A stretch of 64,000 nt of DNA from Sinorhizobium alkalisoli (GTDB lineage: Bacteria; Pseudomonadota; Alphaproteobacteria; Rhizobiales; Rhizobiaceae). Under the pieces are notes generated by a model. That model saw only the letters and a program-made list of their open reading frames with translations. It did not search any database and had not been told where the DNA came from. This document shows positions 47,295 through 56,213 of this stretch, one piece after another. Both the position numbers and the translations under genes were made by a program. How positions within the stretch are numbered: the stretch's first letter is position 1; each line of letters opens with the position of its first letter. Location: positions 1,488,001-1,552,000 of the forward strand of contig NZ_CP034909.1 in NCBI RefSeq assembly GCF_008932245.1, given 5' to 3'.

Positions 47295-48104
47295 TCATCG
47301 CGTCGGTCGGGCCGGCTCGACCAGCTTGCGATAAAGATGCCAGGTGGCGTGGCCGAATATCGGCATGATAACGGCAAGTCCGACAAAGACCGGGATGGAT
47401 CCGATGAGCAGGCCTGCGGCGATGATCAGGCCCCAGGTCGCCACCGGAATCGGGTTGGCAAGCGTCGCCCGGACCGAGGTCTCGATCGCCGCCAGGGCTC
47501 CGACGTCCCGGTCGAGCAGCATCGGAAAGGTGACGAGGCTGATCGCGAGCACGATCACCGCGAACACGAATCCCACAGCATTGCCGACGATGATCAGAGT
47601 CCGGCCTTCTTCTGTTCCGACGATATTGTTCCAGAACTCGCCGATCGTCGCGGGAGGCGTCGGGCCGAAAATCGTGATGTAAAGCGCCTGGGCGACGAGC
47701 AACCATATGACAAATATGACAAACAAAAGCCCCGCGACCGCCAGGATGGAGGGAATTGCGGGGTGGCGATGCAACCGTATGGCATGCGGCCATCGCGCAT
47801 CCATGCCGAGCTCGCGGCGCCGGCTGATCTCATAAAGAGCAATCGCCGCAACGGGCCCGATGAGGGCGAATCCGGAGGCCAGCGGGTAGAGCAAGGGCAG
47901 CATGTTGGCGCCCGCGCTCCAGGTCATCAGGACAACGCCGGCAACAGGGTAGATGAGACATAAAAATACATAATGCGACGGCTTCTCGCGGAAATCCTCG
48001 AGGCCGAGACGCAGTGCGTCGAATACATCTGCAATGCCAATCTTTCGTATCTCGGGCCGAACGACGTCCGCGTTCGATCCCGAGAGGACATGGAAGGTTG
48101 TCAT
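47295..48104 (-). CDS. DUF2189 inner-membrane protein
   Basis: A 269-residue protein with six hydrophobic segments from about residue 48 to 255. The N-terminal IRKIGIADVFDALRLGLEDFREKPSHYVFL and the segment LVTFPMLLDRDVGALAAIETSVRA are hallmarks of DUF2189, related to cytochrome c oxidase subunit I-like bundles in databases but with no known activity. No metal-binding histidine pattern is obvious. It is convergent with the PilZ gene, the terminator of which lies between them. Confidence 0.85.
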   Translation of the reverse strand: MTTFHVLSGSNADVVRPEIRKIGIADVFDALRLGLEDFREKPSHYVFLCLIYPVAGVVLMTWSAGANMLPLLYPLASGFALIGPVAAIALYEISRRRELGMDARWPHAIRLHRHPAIPSILAVAGLLFVIFVIWLLVAQALYITIFGPTPPATIGEFWNNIVGTEEGRTLIIVGNAVGFVFAVIVLAISLVTFPMLLDRDVGALAAIETSVRATLANPIPVATWGLIIAAGLLIGSIPVFVGLAVIMPIFGHATWHLYRKLVEPARPTR

Positions 48105-48268
48105 GGCTCACACTCCTCAACGAACCAGAGCGGCCACGGACTCACGGACAGCGACATAAAAAACGGGCCGCTGCCGAGCGCGACCGCCGGTTCCGATTAT
48201 ACAGAAAATGCGGGCCCTGTCGCCTGCGCCTTGACTTCGGCGCCTTTCATCGCCAAATCGCGGCCATC

Positions 48269-48823
48269 ATGAAGGTTTCAGACGCGCATATCCTCATCGT
48301 TCCGGGCTACACCAACTCCGGCCCCGACCATTGGCAGAGCCGTTGGGAGCGCAAGCTCTCGACAGCGCGCCGCGTGGTTCAGGCAGAGTGGTCGAAGCCC
48401 GTCAGGGAGGACTGGGTTGGCCGCATGGTCGACGCGGTCAACGCCGCGACGAAACCGGTGGTGATCATCGCCCACTCACTCGGCGTGCCGACGGCGGTCC
48501 ATGCGCTTCCTCACTGCAAGCGGAAAATCGCCGGGGCCTTCCTGGTCGCGCCGCCGGAGGTAGCCAATCCGAAGGTCCGCCCGAAGCACTTCATGACATT
48601 CGGACCCTACCCGCGCGACCCATTGCCGTTCCCCTCGCTGATGATCGCCAGCCGCAACGATCCGTTCGGCTCCTACGACCACGCCGGCGACATCGCCAAC
48701 GCCTGGGGTTCGCTGCTGATCGACGCCGGCGAAGCGGGCCATATCAACACGGAGTCCGGCCATGGGCCGTGGCCGGAAGGATCCATGGTCTTCGCCCAGT
48801 TCCTGAGCCGCCTGCAGGCCTGA
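48269..48823 (+). CDS. RBBP9/YdeN-type alpha/beta hydrolase
   Basis: A 184-residue serine hydrolase. VPGYTNSGPDHWQSRWE is the family N-terminal signature, IIAHSLGVPTAVHAL holds the nucleophile serine, and ASRNDPFGSYDHA and AGHINTESGHGPWPEG supply the acid and histidine. It has no signal peptide and is cytoplasmic. The substrate is unknown. The ATG at 48269 opens directly before the core strand; a longer frame would add 85 residues without family support. It is divergent from the DUF2189 gene. Confidence 0.9.
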   Translation: MKVSDAHILIVPGYTNSGPDHWQSRWERKLSTARRVVQAEWSKPVREDWVGRMVDAVNAATKPVVIIAHSLGVPTAVHALPHCKRKIAGAFLVAPPEVANPKVRPKHFMTFGPYPRDPLPFPSLMIASRNDPFGSYDHAGDIANAWGSLLIDAGEAGHINTESGHGPWPEGSMVFAQFLSRLQA

Positions 48824-48855
48824 CAACGGCCTGCGATCGCCGCCGCGCCACAATT

Positions 48856-49380
48856 TCAAACGCCGTTCAGGCGCAATTTGACTTCGAGCGGCGGACCGCT
48901 GCGGATGGTCTGATAGACGACGCAATAGCGTTCCGTCAGCTTCAGGAGTTGATCGAGCTTCTCCTGCGGTGCCTCCGTTTCGAGGTCAAAGAATAGACGG
49001 ATTTGCGCGAAACCGACGGGCGCGTCCTTGTCGACGCCCAACGTGCCGCGAAAGTCGAGGTCGCCTTCGGCCGAAACCTTGCCGGACTTCAGCGGGATCT
49101 CAAGCGCCGTCGCCACCGCCTTCAAGGTAACTCCGGCGCAGGCGACGAGCGCCTCCAGAAGCATGTCGCCCGAGCAGAGTTCAAGACCGGTCCCGCCCGT
49201 TGCCGGATGGAGGCCCGCCATCGCGAGCGCGCGGCCGGTTTCGACCTTGCAGGCGATGTTCTGGTCATCGAGCCTGCCATTCGCACGAAGCGTGACGTAT
49301 GCCGCCTCGGGATTGGATCTGTAACGCTCCTTGATCGGCGCCTGTCTGGCGCGCAGCGCGGCGGCATCCATCGTCATCAT
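48856..49380 (-). CDS. OsmC-family peroxide reductase-like protein
   Basis: A 174-residue OsmC-fold protein. The two catalytic cysteines are present: one in LVACAGVTLKAVA and one in ERYCVVYQTIRSG. Another cysteine occurs in ELCSGDMLLEAL. OsmC and Ohr proteins reduce organic hydroperoxides using such a cysteine pair; this sequence is closer to the OsmC/YhfA subgroup than to Ohr. GGAGGA lies just before the start. It is convergent with the RBBP9-like gene. Confidence 0.9.
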   Translation of the reverse strand: MMTMDAAALRARQAPIKERYRSNPEAAYVTLRANGRLDDQNIACKVETGRALAMAGLHPATGGTGLELCSGDMLLEALVACAGVTLKAVATALEIPLKSGKVSAEGDLDFRGTLGVDKDAPVGFAQIRLFFDLETEAPQEKLDQLLKLTERYCVVYQTIRSGPPLEVKLRLNGV

Positions 49381-49545
49381 GCTCCTCCGTTGTCACTAAC
49401 AGCGTCTGGCGCGTCGGCCCGATAACAGGCGCGCGGCGCTGTAACAGTGCCGCCAGCAACGAAACTCCGCAATGGGTCGACGCCCATTGGTCGCGGATCC
49501 AGAGGATCTAACTTCTCCTGGGAGAGAGCATTACTCTACGTCAGT

Positions 49546-50802
49546 TCATCTTTGGGCGGACCGATGCGCCGGAAGCGTTACGATGAAGCAGGCGCCGCCG
49601 TCGGGCGGCGTTTCGTGGCGCACCGTGCCGCCGTGGCGCTCGGCAATTTGGCGCACCAGCGCCAGCCCCAGGCCCCAGCCGCCTGCGGCTTCGCTACGCC
49701 CCGAGGGGCGATAGAACGGCTCGAACAGGCGGGCGCTCTCGCCATCCGCGATACCAGGGCCGTGGTCGCGGACCCTCAGCTCGACTTTATTGCCGGCGAG
49801 CGAAACGGTGGCCGTAACCGGTGGACTACCGTGCCGCATGGCGTTCTGCATCAGGTTGCGCACGAGCCTTCGGAGCAGGCGGACGTCGCCTGCGACGGTT
49901 GCGGGCGCGCCGGAAACGTCGACTCCGTTGCGGGCCCCTTCTTCGGAGACCAGGGCGAGGACGTCGACCGCCTCCTGAACGTCGAGAGTCTCGACATGGT
50001 CCAGCCTGCTCGCCACGAGGATTTCCTCGACCAGCGTGTCCAGTTCGGCAAGGTTGCGGACGATTTCTTCCTTACGGTTGCCGTCCGGCGCCTGCTCATA
50101 AAGGTCGATCGCCATGCGCAGGCGCGCAAGCGGCGAGCGCAATTCATGGCTGGCATTGGCGAGCAGAGCGCGATGGGACTTGATCAGCCGCTCCACGTGG
50201 TCGGCGGCCTTGTTGAAGCTCCTGGCCACCGCCGCGACTTCGTCGCGCCCCTGCGCCGGCACCCGGGTCACGAAATCGCCCCTGCCCCAGGCATCCACGC
50301 CCGCGCGCAACCGCTCGAGCCTCCGCGTCAGATGACGCACTACCGGATAGGCGGCGAGGCCGATGACGCCGGCGATCAACGCCAGATAGGCGAGCGGATT
50401 GCGGCCGACCGGACGGAAAGGCCGCTCCATGCGTGCAGCGACTGCGCGTCCGTCGGGTAGTTCGGTCACCATGGTGTGAAACTTGCCCCTGTCATGGCGC
50501 GACGGCCCCTCGCCAATATCGCGTGGAAGCGGCCGACCGGCGCTCGCAATCAGCCTGCCTTGCCGATCGTAGACCGCTATGTCGGCGTCGAAGGCCCGCG
50601 AAAACCGCTCCAATGTCGCTTCGACCGAGTGCCGGTCCATCTCGGGGGGGATCAGCGCGGTGATGAACCGCGCCCGTTGGCCCTGCCAGCCCGAATCCTC
50701 TTCGCCTCGCCCCAGCCACACGAAGGCCGCGCTGGCGACGGCGACCGCTGCAAGGCTTGCCAGCAGCGTCAGGTAGATTTTCAGGAACAGCCGGCTGCGC
50801 AT
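49546..50802 (-). CDS. Sensor histidine kinase, envelope-stress (Cpx-like) type
   Basis: A 418-residue membrane kinase. TM1 is at about residues 5-27, a short periplasmic sensor of about 110 residues follows, then TM2 at about 136-156 and a HAMP domain to about 208. The H-box is LANASHELRSPLARLRM (phosphorylated His), the N-box NLMQNAMRHG, the G1 box RDHGPGIADG, and G2 GWGLGLALVRQ. It phosphorylates the response regulator encoded at 50868. It is the third gene of a row with the Spy/CpxP-like gene, and the group resembles CpxP-CpxR-CpxA. Confidence 0.92.
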   Translation of the reverse strand: MRSRLFLKIYLTLLASLAAVAVASAAFVWLGRGEEDSGWQGQRARFITALIPPEMDRHSVEATLERFSRAFDADIAVYDRQGRLIASAGRPLPRDIGEGPSRHDRGKFHTMVTELPDGRAVAARMERPFRPVGRNPLAYLALIAGVIGLAAYPVVRHLTRRLERLRAGVDAWGRGDFVTRVPAQGRDEVAAVARSFNKAADHVERLIKSHRALLANASHELRSPLARLRMAIDLYEQAPDGNRKEEIVRNLAELDTLVEEILVASRLDHVETLDVQEAVDVLALVSEEGARNGVDVSGAPATVAGDVRLLRRLVRNLMQNAMRHGSPPVTATVSLAGNKVELRVRDHGPGIADGESARLFEPFYRPSGRSEAAGGWGLGLALVRQIAERHGGTVRHETPPDGGACFIVTLPAHRSAQR

Positions 50803-50867
50803 GGCTCCAGGTCTCTGTTGTGATGCACGTTATGCCAAAACCGCTGCACATTCTTGGGCGACATGCA

Positions 50868-51566
50868 TTATCTTTCGTCGTCCTGGAAGCGGGCGAAGAC
50901 ATAGCCGACGCCGCGCACGGTGATGATGCGCCTTGGATGCTTGGGGTCGCTCTCGATGGCTGACCGGATGCGCGAGATATGCACGTCTATTGAGCGATCG
51001 AAGGCCTCCATCTCCTCGCCCTTCGCCGCATCCAGAAGCTGTTCGCGCGACAGCGTGCGGCCGGCATTTTCAGCAAGCGCCAGAAGCAGGTCGAACTGAT
51101 AGCTCGTCAGCGCACAGTTGCCGCCGTCGATCCTGACCGAGCGGGATCCAGGATCGATCTCGAGCCGGCCGAAGCGCAATATCCGCGAAACCGCCGAGCC
51201 GCCATTGCGGCGGCGCAGGATCGCCTTCAACCGCGCCAGCAGTTCGCGCGGATTGAAGGGCTTGGGCAGATAATCGTCGGCCCCGAGCTCCAATCCGACG
51301 ATGCGGTCCGTCTCTTCGCCTTTGGCCGTGAGCATCAGGATCGGAACGTCGGAGACCGCACGCATACGCCGGCAGGTCTCGAAGCCGTCAAGGTCCGGCA
51401 GCATGACGTCGAGGATGACCGCGTCCGGCGCAAGGCGTCCGAGCTCCGCAAGCCCCGCCATAGCCGTTGCCGCAGTGTGCACGGTATAGCCATTTCCCGA
51501 GAGATAGTCGGAGAGCATGGCGGACAGGCGCGTGTCGTCGTCAACAATCAGGACCCGTTCCGCCAT
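50868..51566 (-). CDS. OmpR-family response regulator, CpxR-like
   Basis: A 232-residue regulator. The receiver domain has the acidic pocket VDDD near residue 9, the phosphorylated Asp53 in VILDVMLPDLDGFE, and the conserved lysine in LPKPFNPREL. The C-terminal winged helix (about residues 130-228) ends in DPKHPRRIITVRGVGYVFA. It most likely binds the GTAAA-N5-GTAAA element upstream of the Spy-like gene (inference). It is flanked by the Spy-like gene (52 bases upstream) and the kinase (65 bases downstream), all on the minus strand. Confidence 0.93.
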   Translation of the reverse strand: MAERVLIVDDDTRLSAMLSDYLSGNGYTVHTAATAMAGLAELGRLAPDAVILDVMLPDLDGFETCRRMRAVSDVPILMLTAKGEETDRIVGLELGADDYLPKPFNPRELLARLKAILRRRNGGSAVSRILRFGRLEIDPGSRSVRIDGGNCALTSYQFDLLLALAENAGRTLSREQLLDAAKGEEMEAFDRSIDVHISRIRSAIESDPKHPRRIITVRGVGYVFARFQDDER

Positions 51567-51618
51567 TTCTCATGCTCCGTTCAGCCGCCCGGGCGACTCA
51601 AGTCTACCGCCAGAAGTC

Positions 51619-52161
51619 TTACCACCGGCCGCGGCCCCTGCGCTCCTTCAAATGCTCGGCGAGTTTGGCGCGCTGCTCCGGTGTCAACACCTCAGCAGCA
51701 TCGAGGAGCGCAGTCGTCATCTTGCGGGAGGCTTCGTCGATGGCCGCGACGCGCTCGCTGCGCAGCTTCTCGGCGGCAGCGCGGTCGAGGGTCGACGCGC
51801 CGAGAAGATCGATTACCTCTTCGCGGGTCTCGCGGAAGTCCCGGATGGTCGGCCTGATTTCGGCCCGAGCCTTGTCGATGATGTCCCAAAGCTTGTCCTC
51901 CTGCTCGGGCGTCGCATCGAGTTCGTCAAGCACGGAGCCGATCCGGTGTTCCATGAAGCCACCTCCCATATGCGCATGCATCATATGGCCGCCGAACCGG
52001 GCCATGCCGAAGCCGAAATCGTCGCTGCGCGCAGCGGCGTAGCCAACCGCGCCGACGACAGCGACGGCGGCAAGTCCGCCAATCGCGGCGCGCCGTCCCC
52101 ATCCTTTCGAAATCGCTTCGCGCGCCGCCGGGCTCGACTGGATCTTGTCCTCGTTTTCCAT
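51619..52161 (-). CDS. Spy/CpxP-like periplasmic stress protein (heavy-metal sensor family)
   Basis: A 180-residue protein. A hydrophobic segment at about residues 22-45 preceded by GRR exports or anchors it, and the rest is a helical LTxxQ-type domain: LDATPEQEDKLWDII at about 84-98 and LTPEQRAKLAEHLKERRG near the C-terminus. Members chaperone envelope proteins and damp CpxA-type kinases. A histidine- and methionine-rich stretch, GGHMMHAHMGGGFMEH, may bind copper or another metal (inference). The ATG at 52161 has GGAG 6 nt upstream. It is first in the operon and directly behind the CpxR-like box. Confidence 0.88.
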   Translation of the reverse strand: MENEDKIQSSPAAREAISKGWGRRAAIGGLAAVAVVGAVGYAAARSDDFGFGMARFGGHMMHAHMGGGFMEHRIGSVLDELDATPEQEDKLWDIIDKARAEIRPTIRDFRETREEVIDLLGASTLDRAAAEKLRSERVAAIDEASRKMTTALLDAAEVLTPEQRAKLAEHLKERRGRGRW

Positions 52162-52525
52162 GGTCAGTCTCCTTTCAATCCGCAGCACCTGCTGCGATGG
52201 AGACAAGCTAGCGCGCCAACGTTTCGACCCTTCCGGGCGAATGTAAAGAATTGTAAAGCGACAGCGGGTTTCGACACAGTGCCGGGTCTGCGCCGAAGAA
52301 TCGTGTCCGCAGCCGGCCGTTTTCACCCCCGATCTGACTTCGAATTCAGAAAACGCGGCCGTAGTTCAGGTGTTGCCGACGCTTTCCCTCACTCATCGGT
52401 CGATGATCTCATCTCGCTTGAACTCGAATGTTGCAAGGAACATCGACGGCTGCTGTCGGTTCGGGGAAGGCACGGAGTACATGGGCGATGCATATCGAGC
52501 CTCTGCCGAACGCGGGAGGGCAGAC
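52162..52525. other. Divergent control region of the Cpx-like operon and the frameshifted gene
   Basis: 364 bases holding the CpxR-like direct repeat at 52243-52257 and the promoters of the Spy-like operon and the membrane protein gene at 52526. No open frame here has recognised features. Confidence 0.5.
52243..52257 (-). promoter_or_regulatory. CpxR-like operator GTAAA-N5-GTAAA
   Basis: The plus strand reads GTAAAGAATTGTAAA, an exact match to the enterobacterial CpxR consensus GTAAA-N5-GTAAA. It lies 82-96 bases upstream of the Spy/CpxP-like ATG, where an activator site would sit. The response regulator three genes on is of the right class to bind it. Confidence 0.75.
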
Positions 52526-52898
52526 ATGAACAGGCACCCGGCCATCGTTGGAGCGGCCGGCGGGATCGTCGGCACGATCCTGGCTGGCATCGCAATCTGG
52601 TTGATCGTCGTCTACACGGGGGCTTACAAACGATTACGCGAGCCCCACTGGTTCCGCTCAAGGACATGCGCAAGAGGCGCCTTCATCCGCCGCGCTGATC
52701 TTTATCGCGGCCCCGGTGGCGCTTCTCATAGGAACGGTCGGCGCCGTCTCGGTCTTCAAGGCCGTCTATGTCGACAAACGTGAACTGAAATGCGCCTGCG
52801 TCGGCGGAAAGAGCAAGGTCCCTCTTGGGTTCGTATCACTGACCGAGAACCTGATGATGGTCGCCATGGCGATCTGGATGACAGCCAAGATCAGCTGA
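52526..52898 (+). pseudogene. Small membrane protein gene disrupted by a one-base frameshift
   Basis: GGAGGG precedes the ATG at 52526, and the first 34 residues (GGIVGTILAGIAIWLIVVYTGAY) form a transmembrane start. At the AAA of 52628-52630 one extra A shifts the frame. Removing it rejoins an open frame to 52898, giving a 123-residue protein with a second hydrophobic region (ALIFIAAPVALLIGTVGAVSVFKAVYVD), the motif KCACVGG, and LTENLMMVAMAIWM as a further helix. The KRELKCACVGG segment recurs in small membrane proteins near copper-handling genes in proteobacteria (recollection, not verified). It may be a pseudogene, a sequencing error, or programmed frameshifting. Confidence 0.7.
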
Positions 52899-52977
52899 CA
52901 TCTTGCCGTTGACAGAGATGTTCAAAAAACCGCCCGATCAACCCGGCCGGGCGGCGGCAGTTTCCGAATGGATGCGA

Positions 52978-53292
52978 TCAGCTGTTTTGAACCTGTGCGA
53001 CCGCCTCACCCAGGAGTTCGATCATCCGCGCGCGGATTTCGTCCTCCGATTGTGCCACGCCGGCAGCATCGAAGTCGGCCTTGATCTTGCGCACGACGTC
53101 CTCGTGGCCCGCCTCTTCGAAATCCGCGGCTACCACTTCCCGAGCATAGTCCTCGGGATCGGACTTGTTCAAAAGACCGGCGGCCCAGAGGCCAAGCAAT
53201 TTGTTGCGGCGCGCCAAGGATTTGAATCTCAACTCCTCATCAAGAGCAAACTTTGCCTCGAAAGCCTTCTCGCGGTCCTTCATGGTGGTCAT
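52978..53292 (-). CDS. F1Fo-ATPase inhibitor, zeta subunit (DUF1476)
   Basis: A 104-residue protein of the DUF1476 family, the alphaproteobacterial zeta inhibitor of F1-ATPase. The N-terminal inhibitory region starts MTTMKDREKAFEAKFA and is followed by LRFKSLARRNKLLGLWAA and a helical C-terminal domain (DYAREVVAADFEEAGHEDV). It blocks ATP hydrolysis by binding the catalytic interface. The ATG at 53292 has AGGGAG 8 nt upstream; a TTG one codon earlier is less likely. It is divergent from purC. The ATP synthase genes are not in the window. Confidence 0.92.
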   Translation of the reverse strand: MTTMKDREKAFEAKFALDEELRFKSLARRNKLLGLWAAGLLNKSDPEDYAREVVAADFEEAGHEDVVRKIKADFDAAGVAQSEDEIRARMIELLGEAVAQVQNS

Positions 53293-53516
53293 CAATCAAT
53301 CTCCCTTTCCTGCCGGAAGTTGTTATCGCCATAAACCAAAACGCCGCCGAAAGTGCAATGCGCGTTTTCGTGTTTGCTGACTTTCATGATACCCTAATCT
53401 AATTCGGGGGATGTGAAGATACGCCGATTGTGAAATGCGTTCTTTTCAGATATGGACCCGCTGAGAAAACTCCAATTGCGCGACCCAAGCGCGCCAACAA
53501 GCACAGAGACAAATCC

Positions 53517-54281
53517 ATGAATCGTCGCCGCCGTATCTATGAAGGTAAGGCCAAGATCCTGTACGAGGGTCCGGAACCGGGCACGTTGATCCAGTTTTTC
53601 AAGGACGACGCCACCGCTTTCAACAAGAAGAAGCATGACGTCATCGACGGGAAGGGCGTACTCAACAACCGCATATCCGAGTACATCTTCACGCACCTGA
53701 ACAAGATCGGCATTCCGACGCACTTCATCCGCCGCCTCAATATGCGCGAGCAACTGATCAAGGAAGTGGAGATCATTCCGCTGGAGATCGTGGTGCGCAA
53801 CGTCGCCGCCGGCTCGCTAGCCAAACGCCTGGGCATCGAGGAAGGCACCGTCCTGCCCCGCTCCATCATCGAGTTCTATTACAAGGCCGATGCCCTCGAC
53901 GATCCCATGGTTTCCGAAGAGCACATCACCGCCTTCGGCTGGGCGAGCCCGCAGGAACTCGACGACATCATGGCGCTCGCCATTCGCATCAACGATTTCC
54001 TCTCCGGCCTCTTCCTCGGCGTCGGCATCCAGCTCGTGGATTTCAAGATCGAGTGCGGCCGCCTCTATGAAGGCGACATGATGCGCATCGTACTGGCCGA
54101 CGAAATCTCGCCGGACAGCTGCCGCCTCTGGGATATCGAGACGAAAGAAAAGATGGACAAGGATCGGTTCCGCCGCGACATGGGCGGTCTGGTCGAAGCC
54201 TATCAGGAAGTGGCCCGCCGTCTCGGCATCATCAACGAGAACGAGCCGCCGCGCGGCTCCGGTCCGGTGCTCGTCAAGTAA
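53517..54281 (+). CDS. purC: Phosphoribosylaminoimidazole-succinocarboxamide synthase
   Basis: A 254-residue enzyme joining CAIR with aspartate to make SAICAR, the step before PurB. Motifs are [14 protein letters not shown] (ATP-binding), [17 protein letters not shown], and [11 protein letters not shown] with [14 protein letters not shown]. The protein has the short bacterial form without fused partners. The start ATG lies 29 codons into a longer open frame. It leads a purC-purS-purQ group, each gene separated by less than 125 bases. No known PurR operator was recognised upstream. Confidence 0.96.
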   Translation: MNRRRRIYEGKAKILYEGPEPGTLIQFFKDDATAFNKKKHDVIDGKGVLNNRISEYIFTHLNKIGIPTHFIRRLNMREQLIKEVEIIPLEIVVRNVAAGSLAKRLGIEEGTVLPRSIIEFYYKADALDDPMVSEEHITAFGWASPQELDDIMALAIRINDFLSGLFLGVGIQLVDFKIECGRLYEGDMMRIVLADEISPDSCRLWDIETKEKMDKDRFRRDMGGLVEAYQEVARRLGIINENEPPRGSGPVLVK

Positions 54282-54298
54282 GTTCGGGGATTAACAAA

Positions 54299-54541
54299 GT
54301 GATCAAGGCACGCGTAACCGTGACGCTGAAGAACGGCGTACTCGACCCTCAGGGCAAGGCGATCGAAGGCGCACTCGGCGCACTTGGCTTCGACGACATC
54401 GGCCATGTACGCCAGGGCAAGGTCTTCGACCTTGAGCTCGAGACCGCCGACAAGGCCAAGGCCGAAGCGGATATCAAGGCCATGTGCGAAAAGCTGCTCG
54501 CAAACACCGTGATCGAAAACTACAGCATCTCCCTCGCCTGA
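54299..54541 (+). CDS. purS: Phosphoribosylformylglycinamidine synthase subunit PurS
   Basis: An 80-residue subunit of the three-part FGAM synthase (PurS-PurQ-PurL) that bridges the glutaminase and synthetase. The opening MIKARVTVTLKNGVLDPQG and DIGHVRQGKVFDLELE are typical. Translation begins at a GTG, 17 bases after purC, with GGGGA upstream. purQ follows after 120 bases containing a CTCGCG/CGCGAG hairpin. purL is not in the window. Confidence 0.95.
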   Translation: MIKARVTVTLKNGVLDPQGKAIEGALGALGFDDIGHVRQGKVFDLELETADKAKAEADIKAMCEKLLANTVIENYSISLA

Positions 54542-54616
54542 AGGCGGGGGAGCTTTAGCGCCAGCCTCGGGCTCGGACCTTGGGGCATGCCGGCGCCTCC
54601 AGTGCATAGAAACTGC

Positions 54617-54638
54617 CTCGCGCCATAGCGGCCGCGAG
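54617..54638 (+). promoter_or_regulatory. Hairpin between purS and purQ
   Basis: CTCGCG and CGCGAG form a perfect 6-bp stem around a 10-nt loop in the 120-base purS-purQ gap. There is no T-run. It may affect mRNA processing or simply reflect GC-rich sequence. Confidence 0.3.
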
Positions 54639-54661
54639 ACCAAGGCGAGGTATCCACGTCC

Positions 54662-55333
54662 ATGAAATCCGCCGTCGTTCAGCTTCCTGGCCTCAACCGC
54701 GATCGCGACATGATTGCGGCGCTCGCGAAGATTTCCGGCAAGGCGCCGGTCACCGTCTGGCAGACCGAAACCGAAATTCCAGATGTCGACCTCATCGTCA
54801 TCCCGGGCGGCTTCTCCTATGGAGATTACCTGCGCTGCGGCGCGATCGCCGCGCGCATGCCGGTGATGCAGGCGATCAAGGCCAAGGCGAAACAGGGTGT
54901 TCGCGTGCTCGGCGTCTGCAACGGCTTTCAGATCCTGGTCGAATCCGGTCTTCTGCCCGGCGCGCTGATGCGCAATGCTTCGCTGAAGTTCGTCTGCCGC
55001 GAGGTGAAGCTGGAAGTCGTCAATGCCGACACGTCATTCACGCGCGCCTATTCGAGGGGCCAGGTGATCCGCTGCCCCGTTGCCCACCATGACGGGAACT
55101 ACTTTGCCGATGCGGAAACGCTGAAGGCGATCGAAGGCAATGGACAGGTCGTGTTCCGCTATGCCTACGGCACCAACCCGAACGGCTCGATCAACGACAT
55201 TGCCGGTATCATCAACGCCACGGGCAATGTTCTCGGCATGATGCCGCATCCGGAAAACCTGATCGAAGCGGCCCATGGCGGTGCGGACGGACGCGCACTC
55301 TTCGCCTCGGCGCTCGACGTAATCGCAGCCTGA
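54662..55333 (+). CDS. purQ: Phosphoribosylformylglycinamidine synthase subunit PurQ
   Basis: A 223-residue class I glutamine amidotransferase that feeds ammonia to PurL. The catalytic cysteine is in [19 protein letters not shown], and the His/Glu pair is in [34 protein letters not shown] is the glutamine-binding start. An ATG follows GGCGAGG by 9 nt. It is the last purine gene seen here; a lipoprotein gene follows by about 138 bases. Confidence 0.96.
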   Translation: MKSAVVQLPGLNRDRDMIAALAKISGKAPVTVWQTETEIPDVDLIVIPGGFSYGDYLRCGAIAARMPVMQAIKAKAKQGVRVLGVCNGFQILVESGLLPGALMRNASLKFVCREVKLEVVNADTSFTRAYSRGQVIRCPVAHHDGNYFADAETLKAIEGNGQVVFRYAYGTNPNGSINDIAGIINATGNVLGMMPHPENLIEAAHGGADGRALFASALDVIAA

Positions 55334-55471
55334 TTGACGCCCCGTTGCGCGTCGTTGTCGGGGCGCGCACCGTTACTCCAGCAGTTCCACTGCCTGCTTC
55401 GTTCCTTTCGACGCCGCCGGCGTCAAGCCACCGAAGCGGCCATCTCATCAGTGCGAGGCGCCAAGCAACCC

Positions 55472-55870
55472 ATGATTTTCGGACGTTTCCTTGCGCTTGC
55501 CTCGGCGACGGCAAGCCTCATCGTCATCGCCGGTTGCCAATCCAATCGCCCGGCCGCCTCGCCGGCGAGTTCTGCCGCCCTGCCGACCATGGAGCGTATC
55601 GCACTCGGCGCCAGCGGTTGCTGGTTCAAATCGGGCGATCCGGCCTTCAAGACCTACCGCCTGGCGCCGGAACTCAATTCCTTCTCCGGCCGGCCGCGTA
55701 TCCTGATCGTGCCGGCCAGATCTCCCGAAGCGCGGCCTCTCGCCGTCATCCAGGCGGAGGGACAGCCTGCCCGCCTCGAAGCATTCGGTCCGCTTTTCAG
55801 CGAACCCGTGGGCACCCGCATGTCGGCTGACGTGCGGCGCTGGGCGGCAGGCAATCAAGGCTGCAGCTGA
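55472..55870 (+). CDS. Small hypothetical lipoprotein
   Basis: A 132-residue exported lipoprotein. The signal peptide MIFGRFLALASATASLIV ends in a lipobox (VIAGC), so Cys22 is the likely lipidated residue. The mature region has two further cysteines, in GASGCWFKSG and at the C-terminus (QGCS), and the segment RPRILIVPARSPEARPLAVIQ. No family was recognised. The upstream frame extension is not supported. It may be cotranscribed with purQ, though a separate promoter is possible. Confidence 0.75.
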   Translation: MIFGRFLALASATASLIVIAGCQSNRPAASPASSAALPTMERIALGASGCWFKSGDPAFKTYRLAPELNSFSGRPRILIVPARSPEARPLAVIQAEGQPARLEAFGPLFSEPVGTRMSADVRRWAAGNQGCS

Positions 55871-55952
55871 CCCTTCCTGTTCGCAAGCCGCCCTTCATCC
55901 GCCTGCTCGTCCTTGGCAGTCCCGCTGCACCCGCGCGGGGAGGTCCGGTCGC

Positions 55953-56195
55953 CTACCTCCAGAACGGCACGGCCGCCTCCCGCCTCGCCTCCGCTTCCGT
56001 AAGCCCGATATCTTTGAGTTGCTCGGCGCTGAGTTCGCCCAGCGCAAGCCGGCTGCGTCTCCTGCTGGCGAGGGCGCTATAGGCGCGCCAAAGCCGTACG
56101 AAAGCACCAACAGAACCGGGCTTTCTCTTCGAAGCAGAAGCCGCAACTCCAGCGCCCCGTTTGCGCGACAACTGGATTGTGCCAATTGTACCCAT
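55953..56195 (-). CDS. DUF1127 small basic protein
   Basis: An 80-residue DUF1127 protein. The family domain is the C-terminal half, RRRSRLALGELSAEQLKDIGLTEAEARREA in segments. Such small proteins are abundant in rhizobia and some bind RNA and affect phosphate and carbon metabolism; the role of this one is unknown. The ATG at 56195 is in the shared divergent region with the MocR regulator at 56276, and the repeated operator-like motifs there may control both genes (inference). Confidence 0.82.
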   Translation of the reverse strand: MGTIGTIQLSRKRGAGVAASASKRKPGSVGAFVRLWRAYSALASRRRSRLALGELSAEQLKDIGLTEAEARREAAVPFWR

Positions 56196-56213
56196 TGCCT
56201 TTACCTTTATATC

